DNA of 43,772 bases, taken from NCBI GenBank assembly GCA_024281175.1, contig JAMJTW010000009.1:59037-102808 (forward strand). The letters run 5' to 3'. The position numbers and the translations under genes are program-made. The notes below the pieces were generated by a model, which saw only the letters and a program-made list of their open reading frames with translations, did no database searches and had not been told where the DNA came from. Of this stretch, positions 23,771 to 32,048 are shown piece by piece (positions within the stretch are counted from its first letter, which is position 1; each line of letters starts with the position of its first letter). This DNA comes from Candidatus Thiovulum imperiosus (lineage in GTDB: Bacteria > Campylobacterota > Campylobacteria > Campylobacterales > Thiovulaceae).

Positions 23771-24293
23771 TGTATAGATATCCTCCACTATTTGCATCTT
23801 TCTCGAAGTTTTTCATAATAGACCGCTCTTTGAGAAGCTCTTCACTTGGAAAGAGAAGAATATCTATATGTTGTTCTAAAAATGAGATACGACCTCGCAA
23901 ATTTCCAAAATTTCCTTCACTTGTGAAAACAGCTTTTTCAGGAGTGGCAACACCATAAGTTAGAACTATTTCATCTAAAGAGAGATTTGAGAATTGAGAG
24001 AGATTTTCTCCCATTGTTACATTAGAAATTGTGACTTGGTTGTAGAGTAGTAGTGGCAAAACTTCCAAATTCTCAAATTTCAAAACTTCCATATCTTGAA
24101 ATATGATATTTCCATTTTTCACATCTAAGAAAATTAAGCCATTTTCAACCTCTTCACCATCTATCACCAACTTATGTTCCACAACTCTATTTTCAAGTTC
24201 ATACCAAATTTTATCTTTTGGTAGTGTCAAAACTGTTGTAATATAGAAAATAGAGAGAAAAGCTATTAGTGACAATAGTATCTTTTTTATCAT
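23757..24293 (-). CDS. gspN: Type II secretion GspN-like protein
   Basis: 178 residues. An N-terminal membrane helix (ILLSLIAFLSIFYITTVLTLP) is followed by KDKIWYELENRVVEH, similar to the start of GspN proteins, then beta-rich repeats (FENLEVLPLLLYNQVTISNVTMG). It is shorter than proteobacterial GspN (about 250 residues). The identification rests mostly on position between gspM and gspC in an otherwise clear operon. GspN is an accessory periplasmic inner-membrane component, not essential in all systems. The ATG overlaps the gspM stop by four bases. Confidence 0.65.
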   Translation of the reverse strand: MIKKILLSLIAFLSIFYITTVLTLPKDKIWYELENRVVEHKLVIDGEEVENGLIFLDVKNGNIIFQDMEVLKFENLEVLPLLLYNQVTISNVTMGENLSQFSNLSLDEIVLTYGVATPEKAVFTSEGNFGNLRGRISFLEQHIDILLFPSEELLKERSIMKNFEKDANSGGYLYNGKF

Positions 24294-24676
24294 TTTGAAA
24301 CCTCCAGAGATAGTAAAGCATTATGTTCATCAACTTTATCAATTTCCAATTTTCTAATTTTCAAATTTGACTTGAGAATCGAAGCTGTAATTTTTTCTAA
24401 ATCTCTCTTATTTAGAGGTTCTTCAAATCTGAAAAAGATAGAGCTGTTTTTCTGTTTCACTTTTGGGTTCATCTTTTTTAGATAATTTATACTCTTTTCA
24501 TCATCTTTTTTGTTGTCCCATCTATCTCTTAAATCGGTTAAAAGAACACCATTCTCTTCTAAAGTTTGTAACTCTTTTTGAAGCTCTTTTAAGTTTTCAA
24601 CTTCTCCACTTTTAAAATTCCATAAAATTAGAAACAGCAGTGTAGAGAAACCAAATATGATAAGATTTTTACTCAC
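24290..24676 (-). CDS. gspM: Type II secretion GspM-like protein
   Basis: 128 residues from GTG 24676, sharing one base with the gspL stop. A membrane helix (LIIFGFSTLLFLILWNF) is followed by a coiled coil (EVENLKELQKELQTLEENGVLLTDLRDRW) and a small ferredoxin-like domain (SSIFFRFEEPLNKRDLEKITASILKSNLKIRKLEIDKVDEHNALLSLEV). That topology and the position after gspL identify GspM, the inner-membrane partner of GspL. It is smaller than the E. coli/Vibrio protein (about 160 residues). Confidence 0.72.
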   Translation of the reverse strand: MSKNLIIFGFSTLLFLILWNFKSGEVENLKELQKELQTLEENGVLLTDLRDRWDNKKDDEKSINYLKKMNPKVKQKNSSIFFRFEEPLNKRDLEKITASILKSNLKIRKLEIDKVDEHNALLSLEVSK

Positions 24677-25602
24677 TAGAATTTCACCTCCAACACATCT
24701 CCATTACCACTAATTTCTGCATTTTTACTTTTTTTCTGAATAGCAGTTTTAATACTATTTCCAAAAGAGTCTCTCTCCATCTCCAATTTGAAATAGAATT
24801 TACTAGGAGAGAGTTCTAATTCGGAAATCTTTCCATATTTGTAAAATTTCTCATTTTTAAGCCAAGCTATCTTTTCTCTCAAATTTTTCTGCTCTTTCTG
24901 AATTGCAAGATATCTTTTTTTAATACTCTCTATCTGAAAAGAGGTGTTTGGTAAATCGAACTTCTCTCTCTTCTCTTCAATCTCTTTTTCCAACTCCTCT
25001 TTTGCTTTGGAAACTTGCCAAATATCTAAACCAAAAGAGAGAGATAGGAAAATTGGAATTAGAGATGCAATTTTAAATAGTTTACCTTTCTCTTCTCCAA
25101 CTCCTTTAAATTTTAAAGAGTATTTTGTTCGCTGATTCTCTGTCAGAAAGTTTGAAACTACAATTTCTCTATCTATTTTTGAAAAGTTTGGAACTTCAGA
25201 AACGATACCATCTATTTTCACAATATCTCTATTTGAGTCTACAGAGATAGGCTCTTCAATTTGGAATTCTGTCTGTGCAGTATAGATATTTCCAATACTC
25301 TTTTCAGAAATTCCAAGTTCTGCTAACTGCTCTAAAATTGAGAAGATATTGTAGGCGATATAGATGAATTTTCCATCATCTTCTTTTACAACTAAGAAAG
25401 AGATATTTTCAAAAGAGGGGATTTTCCCTTCAAAAATAGAGTAGGCATATTTTAGAGCCTCTTTCTCTTTTTTAACTCTGAACTCACCTTTACCTATCCA
25501 GTAGAATTTAGGAGATAGAACAATATCAACTTTACCAGAGATATCAGTTTCTACACCATTTGTAACATAGAGAACTTCTCTACCTTTTTTACTCAACTTC
25601 AA
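24676..25602 (-). CDS. gspL: Type II secretion GspL-like platform protein
   Basis: 308 residues from TTG 25602, overlapping gspK by 14 bases. The N-terminal 175 or so residues form a cytoplasmic actin-like domain (short beta-strands, FLVVKEDDGKFIYIAYNIFSILEQLAELGI). One membrane helix (KIASLIPIFLSLSFGLDIW) is near residue 190, followed by a coiled coil (EELEKEIEEKREKF) and a periplasmic ferredoxin-like end (FYFKLEMERDSFGNSIKTAIQKKS). GspL couples the GspE ATPase to the pseudopilus machinery. Sequence conservation is low, as usual for GspL; context makes the call. Confidence 0.75.
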   Translation of the reverse strand: MKLSKKGREVLYVTNGVETDISGKVDIVLSPKFYWIGKGEFRVKKEKEALKYAYSIFEGKIPSFENISFLVVKEDDGKFIYIAYNIFSILEQLAELGISEKSIGNIYTAQTEFQIEEPISVDSNRDIVKIDGIVSEVPNFSKIDREIVVSNFLTENQRTKYSLKFKGVGEEKGKLFKIASLIPIFLSLSFGLDIWQVSKAKEELEKEIEEKREKFDLPNTSFQIESIKKRYLAIQKEQKNLREKIAWLKNEKFYKYGKISELELSPSKFYFKLEMERDSFGNSIKTAIQKKSKNAEISGNGDVLEVKF

Positions 25603-26530
25603 GTGAAATTATCCTTTTTGTCTTAAAATCGTAAATAAAAGCAAACTCTTCTGTAACAGAGTTTGTTAAATACTCTATCTTTCCACGAATTCGGTAATTA
25701 CTATTTTTCTTAAACTCGCGAATTAGATATTTGGATTTAATCTCCTTGTTTGCTTCATCTTTTATCATATCACAAGAGACCTCATCAACCTCTGTATCAT
25801 CACTTTCTTCAACATCTAAAAGTGGTTCTGTATAGCTCATTTCAAGAGCTTTCACCAAACCCAACTTCATAAAATTACAATCTATCACTGTTTCTGATGA
25901 GGTGTATCCAAAAGTGAAAAAATCTTCCCAAGGAATTTCCAAAACTATATCATCATCATATTTTGTTTGATACTCTCTCAGAATTTCAAAAAAAGCCTCT
26001 TTTGTTAAAATCAGACCTTGAAGTTTTGAAACATCTTGTAAAGCCAATTCTGTATCTATACTTCTTTCAACAACATCTAAATCTATTGTGTCCAAGATAT
26101 AGTTTAAAAGCATCTCTCCATCTTTCACTTGGTAGAAATTGAAGATATACTCAAAAACTGGAATATACTTCTCTTTCAACTTTCTCGGTTCCAAAGGCTC
26201 TTTTTTATTTACCTTATCTAAAATGGAGTTTATATTTATTCCTGTATAGATAGGCTGTAACTCTATTGTGAGAGAAAATCGTCCCTCTTCATCAAAAAGA
26301 GGTGGATAAGCTCCAAGCAACATAGAGAGAGTATCACTACTATCTATATTTTTAATTAGAACCGCCATAACTTTCTCAATATCTCTAACAACAACAGCTG
26401 TTTGATTTACCTTTTCAACATTCTGAATATGTTCAAAACCGCGATTTACTAATTCAAAAGAGGTGGCAATAACGACAGATATAGCAGAGATAATTCCTAG
26501 AGTTACTAAAAGGGCTACTCCCTGTCTCAA
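25589..26530 (-). CDS. gspK: Type II secretion minor pseudopilin GspK
   Basis: 313 residues from TTG 26530 (AAGG eight bases upstream). The prepilin-like N-terminus is MRQG/VALLVTLGIISAISVVIATSF: a Gly before the cleavage point and no Glu at +5, as typical for GspK. The body contains ININSILDKVNKKEP and two helical K-type domains (LLNYILDTIDLD; LQGLILTKEAFFEILREYQ). GspK caps the pseudopilus tip with GspI and GspJ. It is the first gene of this operon; E, F, G, H, I and J are not in the window and must lie elsewhere if the system works. Confidence 0.85.
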   Translation of the reverse strand: MRQGVALLVTLGIISAISVVIATSFELVNRGFEHIQNVEKVNQTAVVVRDIEKVMAVLIKNIDSSDTLSMLLGAYPPLFDEEGRFSLTIELQPIYTGININSILDKVNKKEPLEPRKLKEKYIPVFEYIFNFYQVKDGEMLLNYILDTIDLDVVERSIDTELALQDVSKLQGLILTKEAFFEILREYQTKYDDDIVLEIPWEDFFTFGYTSSETVIDCNFMKLGLVKALEMSYTEPLLDVEESDDTEVDEVSCDMIKDEANKEIKSKYLIREFKKNSNYRIRGKIEYLTNSVTEEFAFIYDFKTKRIISLEVE

Positions 26531-26642
26531 CTCTTTAACCTTATCAATTTATCTCCTTATTTTAAGTAGAGCTTATAAATTTCTTATTTTTTAGAATAGC
26601 GATTTTATCTTATTTTGTAAAATTTTAAGAAAAGAGTGTTGA

Positions 26643-27734
26643 ATGTACAATAGAGAATTAGAAGCTCTTCAGAAAAGAGACCGTTTTCGGAAAAGAGAGA
26701 TTTACTCTTCAAACCTCATCGACTTAGCTTCAAATGACTATTTAGGTCTTTCTGAAAATTGGGAAATTTTTGAAAAAACAGTAATAGAGTTTCGCAAACT
26801 ATCATCTCGTTCTCCAAAAGCCTCTATGTTGGTAAATGGGTATAGTGAAGTTCATGTAGAGTTTGAGAGCCAAATTTCAAAATTGCATGGATTTGAGAGT
26901 GGAATAGTTTTGGGTAGTGGTTTTTTAGCAAACTTTGGACTAATTGAAACTCTAGTTCGAAAGGGTGATGAACTTTTTATGGATAGTGAGTATCACGCTT
27001 CTGGAGTTGTTGCTACAAAATGTTTGGAGAAAGAGCAAGTTCATATCTTTCCTCACAACTCTATGGAGAGTTTGGAGAGTGCTTTAAAGAAATCTAAAGC
27101 GAAGCGAAAAATAGTAGCAGTTGAGGGAGTCTACTCAATGAGTGGAGATTTAGTTCCAAAAGAGGTTTTTGAGATTTCAAAAAAGTATGATGCAATTTTA
27201 ATTGTTGATGAGGCTCACTCTTTTGGAGTTGTTGGAGAGAACCTTTTGGGAGTATTTGATTTGTATAATATTACTCCTGAAAAGAGCCATATAAAAATGG
27301 GAACTTTGGGTAAAGCGATTGGAAGTTATGGAGCTTATATTTTAGCCTCTTCTGAAATAGTCTCATTTTTAGAAAATCGTTCAAAACCACTTATCTACTC
27401 TACTGCACCATCTCTTTTTGAGACTCTCATTTCCTTAAATAGCATAAATTTCATTTCAGAAAATAGAAAAAGATTTGCTGATGAGGTTCGAAAAAGAAGA
27501 GAACTCTTCTCAAAATTTGGAATTTCAAAAGATGCTCTAATTTTTCCAATTCAGATTGGAGACTCAAAAAGAGCTTTAGAAATTAGAGACTTGCTCCAAA
27601 ACTCTGGATTTCTTGTTGGTGCAATTCGTCCTCCAACTGTACAAAAAGCTATTTTAAGAGTAGTTGGAAATATAAAAGTTTCTGAAAATGAGATAGTAGA
27701 TTTTTTTGGAAAATTGCAAATTTTAAACAGATAG
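26643..27734 (+). CDS. bioF: 8-amino-7-oxononanoate synthase
   Basis: 363 residues, PLP-dependent alpha-oxoamine synthase. NLIDLASNDYLGLS near residue 25, GSGFLANFGLIETL, EGVYSMSGDLVP, IVDEAHSFGVVG and GTLGKAIGSYGAY with the PLP-binding Lys224 are diagnostic. It joins pimeloyl-ACP/CoA and alanine to form KAPA in biotin synthesis. Related enzymes (KBL, ALAS) share most motifs, but length and the AIRPPTVQKAILR segment fit BioF. The divergent secretion operon starts 112 bp away; hisS follows by 43 bp and is likely co-transcribed. Confidence 0.9.
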   Translation: MYNRELEALQKRDRFRKREIYSSNLIDLASNDYLGLSENWEIFEKTVIEFRKLSSRSPKASMLVNGYSEVHVEFESQISKLHGFESGIVLGSGFLANFGLIETLVRKGDELFMDSEYHASGVVATKCLEKEQVHIFPHNSMESLESALKKSKAKRKIVAVEGVYSMSGDLVPKEVFEISKKYDAILIVDEAHSFGVVGENLLGVFDLYNITPEKSHIKMGTLGKAIGSYGAYILASSEIVSFLENRSKPLIYSTAPSLFETLISLNSINFISENRKRFADEVRKRRELFSKFGISKDALIFPIQIGDSKRALEIRDLLQNSGFLVGAIRPPTVQKAILRVVGNIKVSENEIVDFFGKLQILNR

Positions 27735-27777
27735 AACTTTTTAAGATTTGATAAAATCAGCTTTAAAAAGGATTTTA

Positions 27778-28995
27778 TTGAAGACAATTCAATCACTTAG
27801 AGGAATGAATGATACTCTTCACAATGTGGCTGATAAGTTTGAATATATCATAAATACTGCAACAGAAATTGCAAAAAATTATGGATATACTCAAATTGAG
27901 ACTCCTCTTCTTGAAGAGACAGCACTTTTTAAGAGAAGTGTTGGAGAGAGTAGTGATATTGTTGGAAAAGAGATGTATCAGTTTCTTGATAAAGGTGGAA
28001 ATGATGTCTGTTTAAGACCTGAAGGAACAGCTGGAGTTGTCCGAAGTTTTATTCAAAACAAATTTGATAAACGGGGTGGAAATGAGAAATTTTTCTATCA
28101 CGGTGCAATGTTTCGATATGAGAGACCTCAAAAAGGGCGACTTCGACTTTTTCACCAATTTGGTTGTGAAAGTTTTGGAGAAAATTCTGTATTTGAAGAT
28201 GTTTCTGTAATTCTTCTAATTAGAGATATTTTTGACGCTTTAGAAATAGGGTATAAATTGAAGATAAATTCGCTTGGTTGCTCAGAATGTATGCCAACTT
28301 ATAGAGAAAATTTAGTCTCCTATCTTGAAGAGAAGCGAGAAGAACTTTGTGAAGATTGCCATAGAAGAATTGAGACAAATCCAATTCGAACTCTTGATTG
28401 TAAAAATGAGAAATGTCAAACAGAGCTTTCAGATTCTCCAAAAATTGTTCAAAATCTTTGTGAAAGTTGTGATTCTGATTTCGAGATTCTAAAAAGAGTT
28501 TTAAAAGAATCTGGAATGGATTTTGAAGTTGATACAAATCTTGTGAGAGGTTTAGACTATTACAACAAAACAGCTTTTGAGTTTGTTTCAGATGAGATTG
28601 GAAGCCAGAGTGCGATTGCAGGAGGTGGAAGATATGACAAACTTGTAGAGTTTTTAGGTGGAAAGGATACTCCAGCTGTTGGATTTGCTCTTGGAATTGA
28701 GAGAATTTTAGACTTGGTTAAAGTTCCAGAAGCTGAAAACTCGGGATACTATTTTGGAACATTAGACTCAGAATATCTACAAAAACTCTATCTTCTTGGA
28801 ACTCAAAAGAGAGGAAAAGAGAGAGTTCATATTGAACTTAAAAAGAGAAGTTTAAATAAACATCTTCAAAATGCTGACAAGATGGGATATAGGTTCTGTG
28901 CAATTCTCGGTTCTGATGAGGTTGCAAATAGTACAATCTGGATAAAAGATTTGAAATTGAGTAGTGAAGATACTATTTCTCAAGACGCTTTTTAA
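27778..28995 (+). CDS. hisS: Histidyl-tRNA synthetase
   Basis: 405 residues from TTG 27778, preceded by AAAAAGGA; an earlier ATG (27748) adds ten residues not expected before the conserved IQSLRGMNDTL. Class II motif 1 (IETPLLEETALFKRSVGE), motif 2 (RYERPQKGRLRLFHQFGCE), histidine motif RGLDYYNKTAFEF and motif 3 (AGGGRYDKLVEFLGG, GFALGIERIL) are present. A Cys-rich insertion (CSECMP, CEDCHRR, CKNEKCQ, CESC) is usual for many HisRS. The C-terminal anticodon-binding domain is complete though compact. Confidence 0.95.
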   Translation: MKTIQSLRGMNDTLHNVADKFEYIINTATEIAKNYGYTQIETPLLEETALFKRSVGESSDIVGKEMYQFLDKGGNDVCLRPEGTAGVVRSFIQNKFDKRGGNEKFFYHGAMFRYERPQKGRLRLFHQFGCESFGENSVFEDVSVILLIRDIFDALEIGYKLKINSLGCSECMPTYRENLVSYLEEKREELCEDCHRRIETNPIRTLDCKNEKCQTELSDSPKIVQNLCESCDSDFEILKRVLKESGMDFEVDTNLVRGLDYYNKTAFEFVSDEIGSQSAIAGGGRYDKLVEFLGGKDTPAVGFALGIERILDLVKVPEAENSGYYFGTLDSEYLQKLYLLGTQKRGKERVHIELKKRSLNKHLQNADKMGYRFCAILGSDEVANSTIWIKDLKLSSEDTISQDAF

Positions 28996-29043
28996 AAAAT
29001 AGTTTTTAGTAAAATACTGTTACTACAATTTTAAGGAGTATGT

Positions 29044-30312
29044 GTGAGAATAGTTGCTTTTTCTCTTTTCTTCGCTTTTACAGTTGGACTTTTTGGAGAT
29101 TCAACTTTTGAAGTGATAAAAAGAGTGGCTAACCTTCCATCTATTGCAGTTGAAAATACAACTGAAGATAAGAAATACGAAGAGTTATCGACAAAATTTT
29201 ATCGAATTTTGATAAATGATTTTATGGTTTTGACCCATTTTGATGTTAAAGATAGTAATCAAAGGTCTACCATGGAAGATGAAAAGGGTGAGTTTATAAA
29301 TCGAAATGTAAATTACATTATGAAATTTAGACTCTCTGGAGATAGTGACAAGAAGTTAAGTTGTGAAGTTAAGATAATAAATCCAGCTGTTGGAACTATC
29401 TATAAAAATAGATATACAATCGCAAATGAAGAACTACACCCATTTGTAGCACACAAAGTTGTTTCTGACGCAAATCACCATTTTAAGATGCCTGAAGTTG
29501 ATTGGTTAAGTAAATATGTCATATTTTCCAGATACACAAGACCAAAACATAGTGAAATCGTAATTGCTGATTACACTTTAACTTACACTAAAACTATTGT
29601 AAAAAATGGTTTAAATCTATTTCCAAAATGGGCAGACTCTAAACAGAGAGAGTTTTACTTCACAAAATATGAGAATGGAACTCCAGTTTTACACAAGATG
29701 AACCCTTGGAATGGAACAACAGAGAGAATTCTTGAAACGCAGGGAATGTTAGCCTGTTCAGATGTTTCCAAAGATGGTAAAAACCTACTTTTAACTATGG
29801 CACCAAATGGACAACCAGATATTTTTCTCTACAATGTAGATACAAAAAAGAGAGAAGCCTTAACAAAATATAAAGGGATAGATGTCTCTGGACATTTTAT
29901 TGAAAATAATAAAAGAATTACATTTGTCTCTGATAGATTAGGATATCCAAACATCTTTGCAAAAGATATCTCTGTTCCAAATGGTAGTGTAGAGCAATTG
30001 GTTTATTACGGGAAAAACAATAACTCTTGTAGCTCTTATGATAGCTATATCATTTACAGTTCAAGAGAGACTGATAACTCTTTTTCAAGTAACACATTCA
30101 ATTTACATCTTATTTCAACAGAGACAAATTTTGTTAGAAGACTTACTGCTACGGGAGTAAATCAATTTCCAAACTTCTCTTCAAATGGTGAGTCAGTCCT
30201 TTTTGTAAAACACTACAAAGAGCAGAGTTCTCTTGGGATAATAAGATTAAATTATAATAAAAGTTTTCTATTTCCGCTTAATATTGGAAAAATTCAGAGT
30301 ATAGATTGGTAG
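29044..30312 (+). CDS. tolB: Tol-Pal system beta-propeller protein TolB
   Basis: 422 residues, GTG start 29044 with AAGGAG upstream. A signal peptide (IVAFSLFFAFTVGLFGD) precedes the N-terminal domain and a C-terminal six-bladed propeller with repeats such as FPKWADSKQREFYFTKYENG, CSDVSKDGKNLLLTMAPNGQPDIFLYN and FPNFSSNGESVLFVK. TolB is periplasmic and links Pal to TolA in outer-membrane constriction during division. pal and cpoB follow in the standard order; tolQRA are not in the window. A TAAAAT at about 29008-29013 may be its -10 box. Confidence 0.93.
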   Translation: MRIVAFSLFFAFTVGLFGDSTFEVIKRVANLPSIAVENTTEDKKYEELSTKFYRILINDFMVLTHFDVKDSNQRSTMEDEKGEFINRNVNYIMKFRLSGDSDKKLSCEVKIINPAVGTIYKNRYTIANEELHPFVAHKVVSDANHHFKMPEVDWLSKYVIFSRYTRPKHSEIVIADYTLTYTKTIVKNGLNLFPKWADSKQREFYFTKYENGTPVLHKMNPWNGTTERILETQGMLACSDVSKDGKNLLLTMAPNGQPDIFLYNVDTKKREALTKYKGIDVSGHFIENNKRITFVSDRLGYPNIFAKDISVPNGSVEQLVYYGKNNNSCSSYDSYIIYSSRETDNSFSSNTFNLHLISTETNFVRRLTATGVNQFPNFSSNGESVLFVKHYKEQSSLGIIRLNYNKSFLFPLNIGKIQSIDW

Positions 30313-30313
30313 A

Positions 30314-30940
30314 GTGATGAGATATATTTTAATTGTAGCAATACTTGTTTTTGTTGGTTGTGGTGAGGATACTCCAACTTCAACACCTGTTGCAAGTGAA
30401 GAGGAGGATTTCAAAGACCTTGAGCAGTTGGAAGAGAACCAAACTAGAGAGGATATGAATATTTCAACTATGGAAGATGGGAATATCTCTGTAAATATGG
30501 AGATAGTTGAAAACAGCTCTTCAGAAGATACCGTAGAAGAGCCTGAAGATATTGCAAATTCAAATCCAACACTACTTTCTGAAGATTTAGAGAGTATCAA
30601 CACTCAACTTGAAAGCATCTATTTTGATTATGATAGATTTTCTATAAAAGAGGAGATGCTTCAAATTGTTGAGAAGAATGTGAAGCTGATGAACTCTGAA
30701 CAGATTTCTGGAAAAGGTATTATCATTGAAGGAAATTGTGATGAGTGGGGTACTGATGAGTACAATTACGCTCTTGGATTGAAAAGAGCTGAAGTTATCA
30801 AGAATATGCTCATTGTTGAGGGTGTAAACAGTGAAAGAATTAAGAGTGTAAGTTATGGAGAGAGCAACCCTATCTGTCTTGAACAAGCTGATAAGTGTTG
30901 GGCAAAAAATAGAAGAGTAGATTTTAGGTTGGAGGAGTAG
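30314..30940 (+). CDS. pal: Peptidoglycan-associated lipoprotein Pal
   Basis: 208 residues from GTG 30314 (or ATG 30317, one codon later). The lipobox LVFVGC places the lipidated Cys at 16. A long acidic linker (about 20-90, rich in Glu/Asp/Ser) is followed by the OmpA-like peptidoglycan-binding domain: IYFDYDRFSIKEEM, IIEGNCDEWGTDEYNYALGLKRAEVI, VSYGESNPICL and AKNRRVDF. Pal anchors the outer membrane to peptidoglycan. It begins two bases after tolB. Confidence 0.95.
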   Translation: MMRYILIVAILVFVGCGEDTPTSTPVASEEEDFKDLEQLEENQTREDMNISTMEDGNISVNMEIVENSSSEDTVEEPEDIANSNPTLLSEDLESINTQLESIYFDYDRFSIKEEMLQIVEKNVKLMNSEQISGKGIIIEGNCDEWGTDEYNYALGLKRAEVIKNMLIVEGVNSERIKSVSYGESNPICLEQADKCWAKNRRVDFRLEE

Positions 30941-31978
30941 ATGAAAAAGTTATTTTTGTTAGTTCTCTCTATTTCACCTCTGTTTAGCGAGATTTCTGTT
31001 TTTGGTGCTGGGGATTTGAGTTCTGATAGTCCTTACGGTTTGACAGAGAGTGAAAAGCAGATAGTTGAAAATAGAGAGAGTATTGAAAATGTTTCGAAAG
31101 AGACAAAAAAGATAGATACAAAAGTGGAGACTCTAAATGATACAGTTAGAGTTTTACGAGAACTGATACAGAATGTTGGTAGACAAAATGTTGAACATCA
31201 GATGAAAATCTCTAAATTGATGGATGACTTGAAGCAAAATCACCTTATTACAGAAATTAAGTATAAGGAGATTTCAGAAAACATCTCTTCTACACAGAGT
31301 CAAGTTAAGAAGCAAGAAGAAGAGACTGCTAAAAGTTTGAATGATAAAATCAAAGAGAGTTTTCAGAGAGTAAACAGCGTTCTTTTAGAGCAGGAGAAGA
31401 GACTTCAAAAAATTGAAGAGGAGATTGATAGAGATTTTAAATCTATTCAAAACAAACTTCTAACAATTCATAAAGATATTGAAACTATAAATAGCAATTA
31501 TGTTACTCAGAAACAGCTAGATTTTGTTGTAAGTGAATTCAACGCTTTTAAAGAGACTGTAATTGGCGAATTTGAGAAGATGTCAAAATATCAAGATGAC
31601 TATTATGATTTTGCAAAACACTCTAACCCTGATATATTTAAAGATGGCGTTGAGATGTTTCGTCTTGCTAAATATAAAGAGGCGATAAAACTTTTTAAAC
31701 ACCTCATCACCAAACATTATAGACCAGCTACTGATAACTTCTACATTGGAGAGTCTTATTACTATTTAAATGAGTACTCTCTTGCTGTAAAACATTATAA
31801 AGATAGTGTCTCTATTTATGACAAATCTAGTTTTATGCCAACTCTACTGCTTCACTCCGCAATCTCTCTTGAGAAAATTGGAGATAGTAGAGAAGCTCAA
31901 ATTTTCTATAAAGTTCTGCAAACCCAATATGGAGATACTCCTGAAGGGAAAAAGGCAAGTGAACTTATCTCTAACTAG
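30941..31978 (+). CDS. cpoB: Tol-Pal cell division coordinator CpoB/YbgF
   Basis: 345 residues, starting at the base after the pal stop. A signal peptide (KKLFLLVLSISPLFSE) is followed by a long coiled coil (about 35-215; VENRESIENVSKETKKIDTK, LEQEKRLQKIEEEIDRD) and C-terminal TPR repeats (FKDGVEMFRLAKYKEAIKLFKHLI, FYIGESYYYLNEYSLAVKHYKDSV, AISLEKIGDSREAQIFYKVL). CpoB is periplasmic and coordinates peptidoglycan synthesis with outer-membrane constriction. The coiled coil is longer than in E. coli (263 residues in total there). Confidence 0.92.
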   Translation: MKKLFLLVLSISPLFSEISVFGAGDLSSDSPYGLTESEKQIVENRESIENVSKETKKIDTKVETLNDTVRVLRELIQNVGRQNVEHQMKISKLMDDLKQNHLITEIKYKEISENISSTQSQVKKQEEETAKSLNDKIKESFQRVNSVLLEQEKRLQKIEEEIDRDFKSIQNKLLTIHKDIETINSNYVTQKQLDFVVSEFNAFKETVIGEFEKMSKYQDDYYDFAKHSNPDIFKDGVEMFRLAKYKEAIKLFKHLITKHYRPATDNFYIGESYYYLNEYSLAVKHYKDSVSIYDKSSFMPTLLLHSAISLEKIGDSREAQIFYKVLQTQYGDTPEGKKASELISN

Positions 31979-32005
31979 AGTTGATGAGGTTTTTCCTCAT
32001 CGACT
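31979..32005. terminator. Terminator built from an inverted pair of the GATGAGG/CCTCATC word
   Basis: AGTTGATGAGG (31979-31989), five T, CCTCATCGACT (31995-32005): 11-bp arms with one G-U pair, between convergent cpoB and carB. The arms contain the over-represented word GATGAGGT and the complement CCTCATC in inverted order, as uptake sequences do in Neisseria and Haemophilus terminators. Confidence 0.7.
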
Positions 32006-32009
32006 TAAA

Positions 32010-32036
32010 AGAGTCTGTAATTTTGAGATAGACTCT
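32010..32036. terminator. Second hairpin before carB end
   Basis: AGAGTCT (32010-32016) and AGACTCT (32030-32036), 13-base loop, directly after the previous hairpin. Its arms resemble those at 21025 and 37840. Confidence 0.45.
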
Positions 32037-32048
32037 TCTATTATAAAT

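Noticed and set aside
21064-26530. Type IV pilus (PilMNOPQ) instead of type II secretion
   Set aside because: The PDZ-bearing GspC, GspK-type pseudopilin without Glu5 and order K-L-M-N-C-D fit type II secretion; no PilP-like lipoprotein is present.
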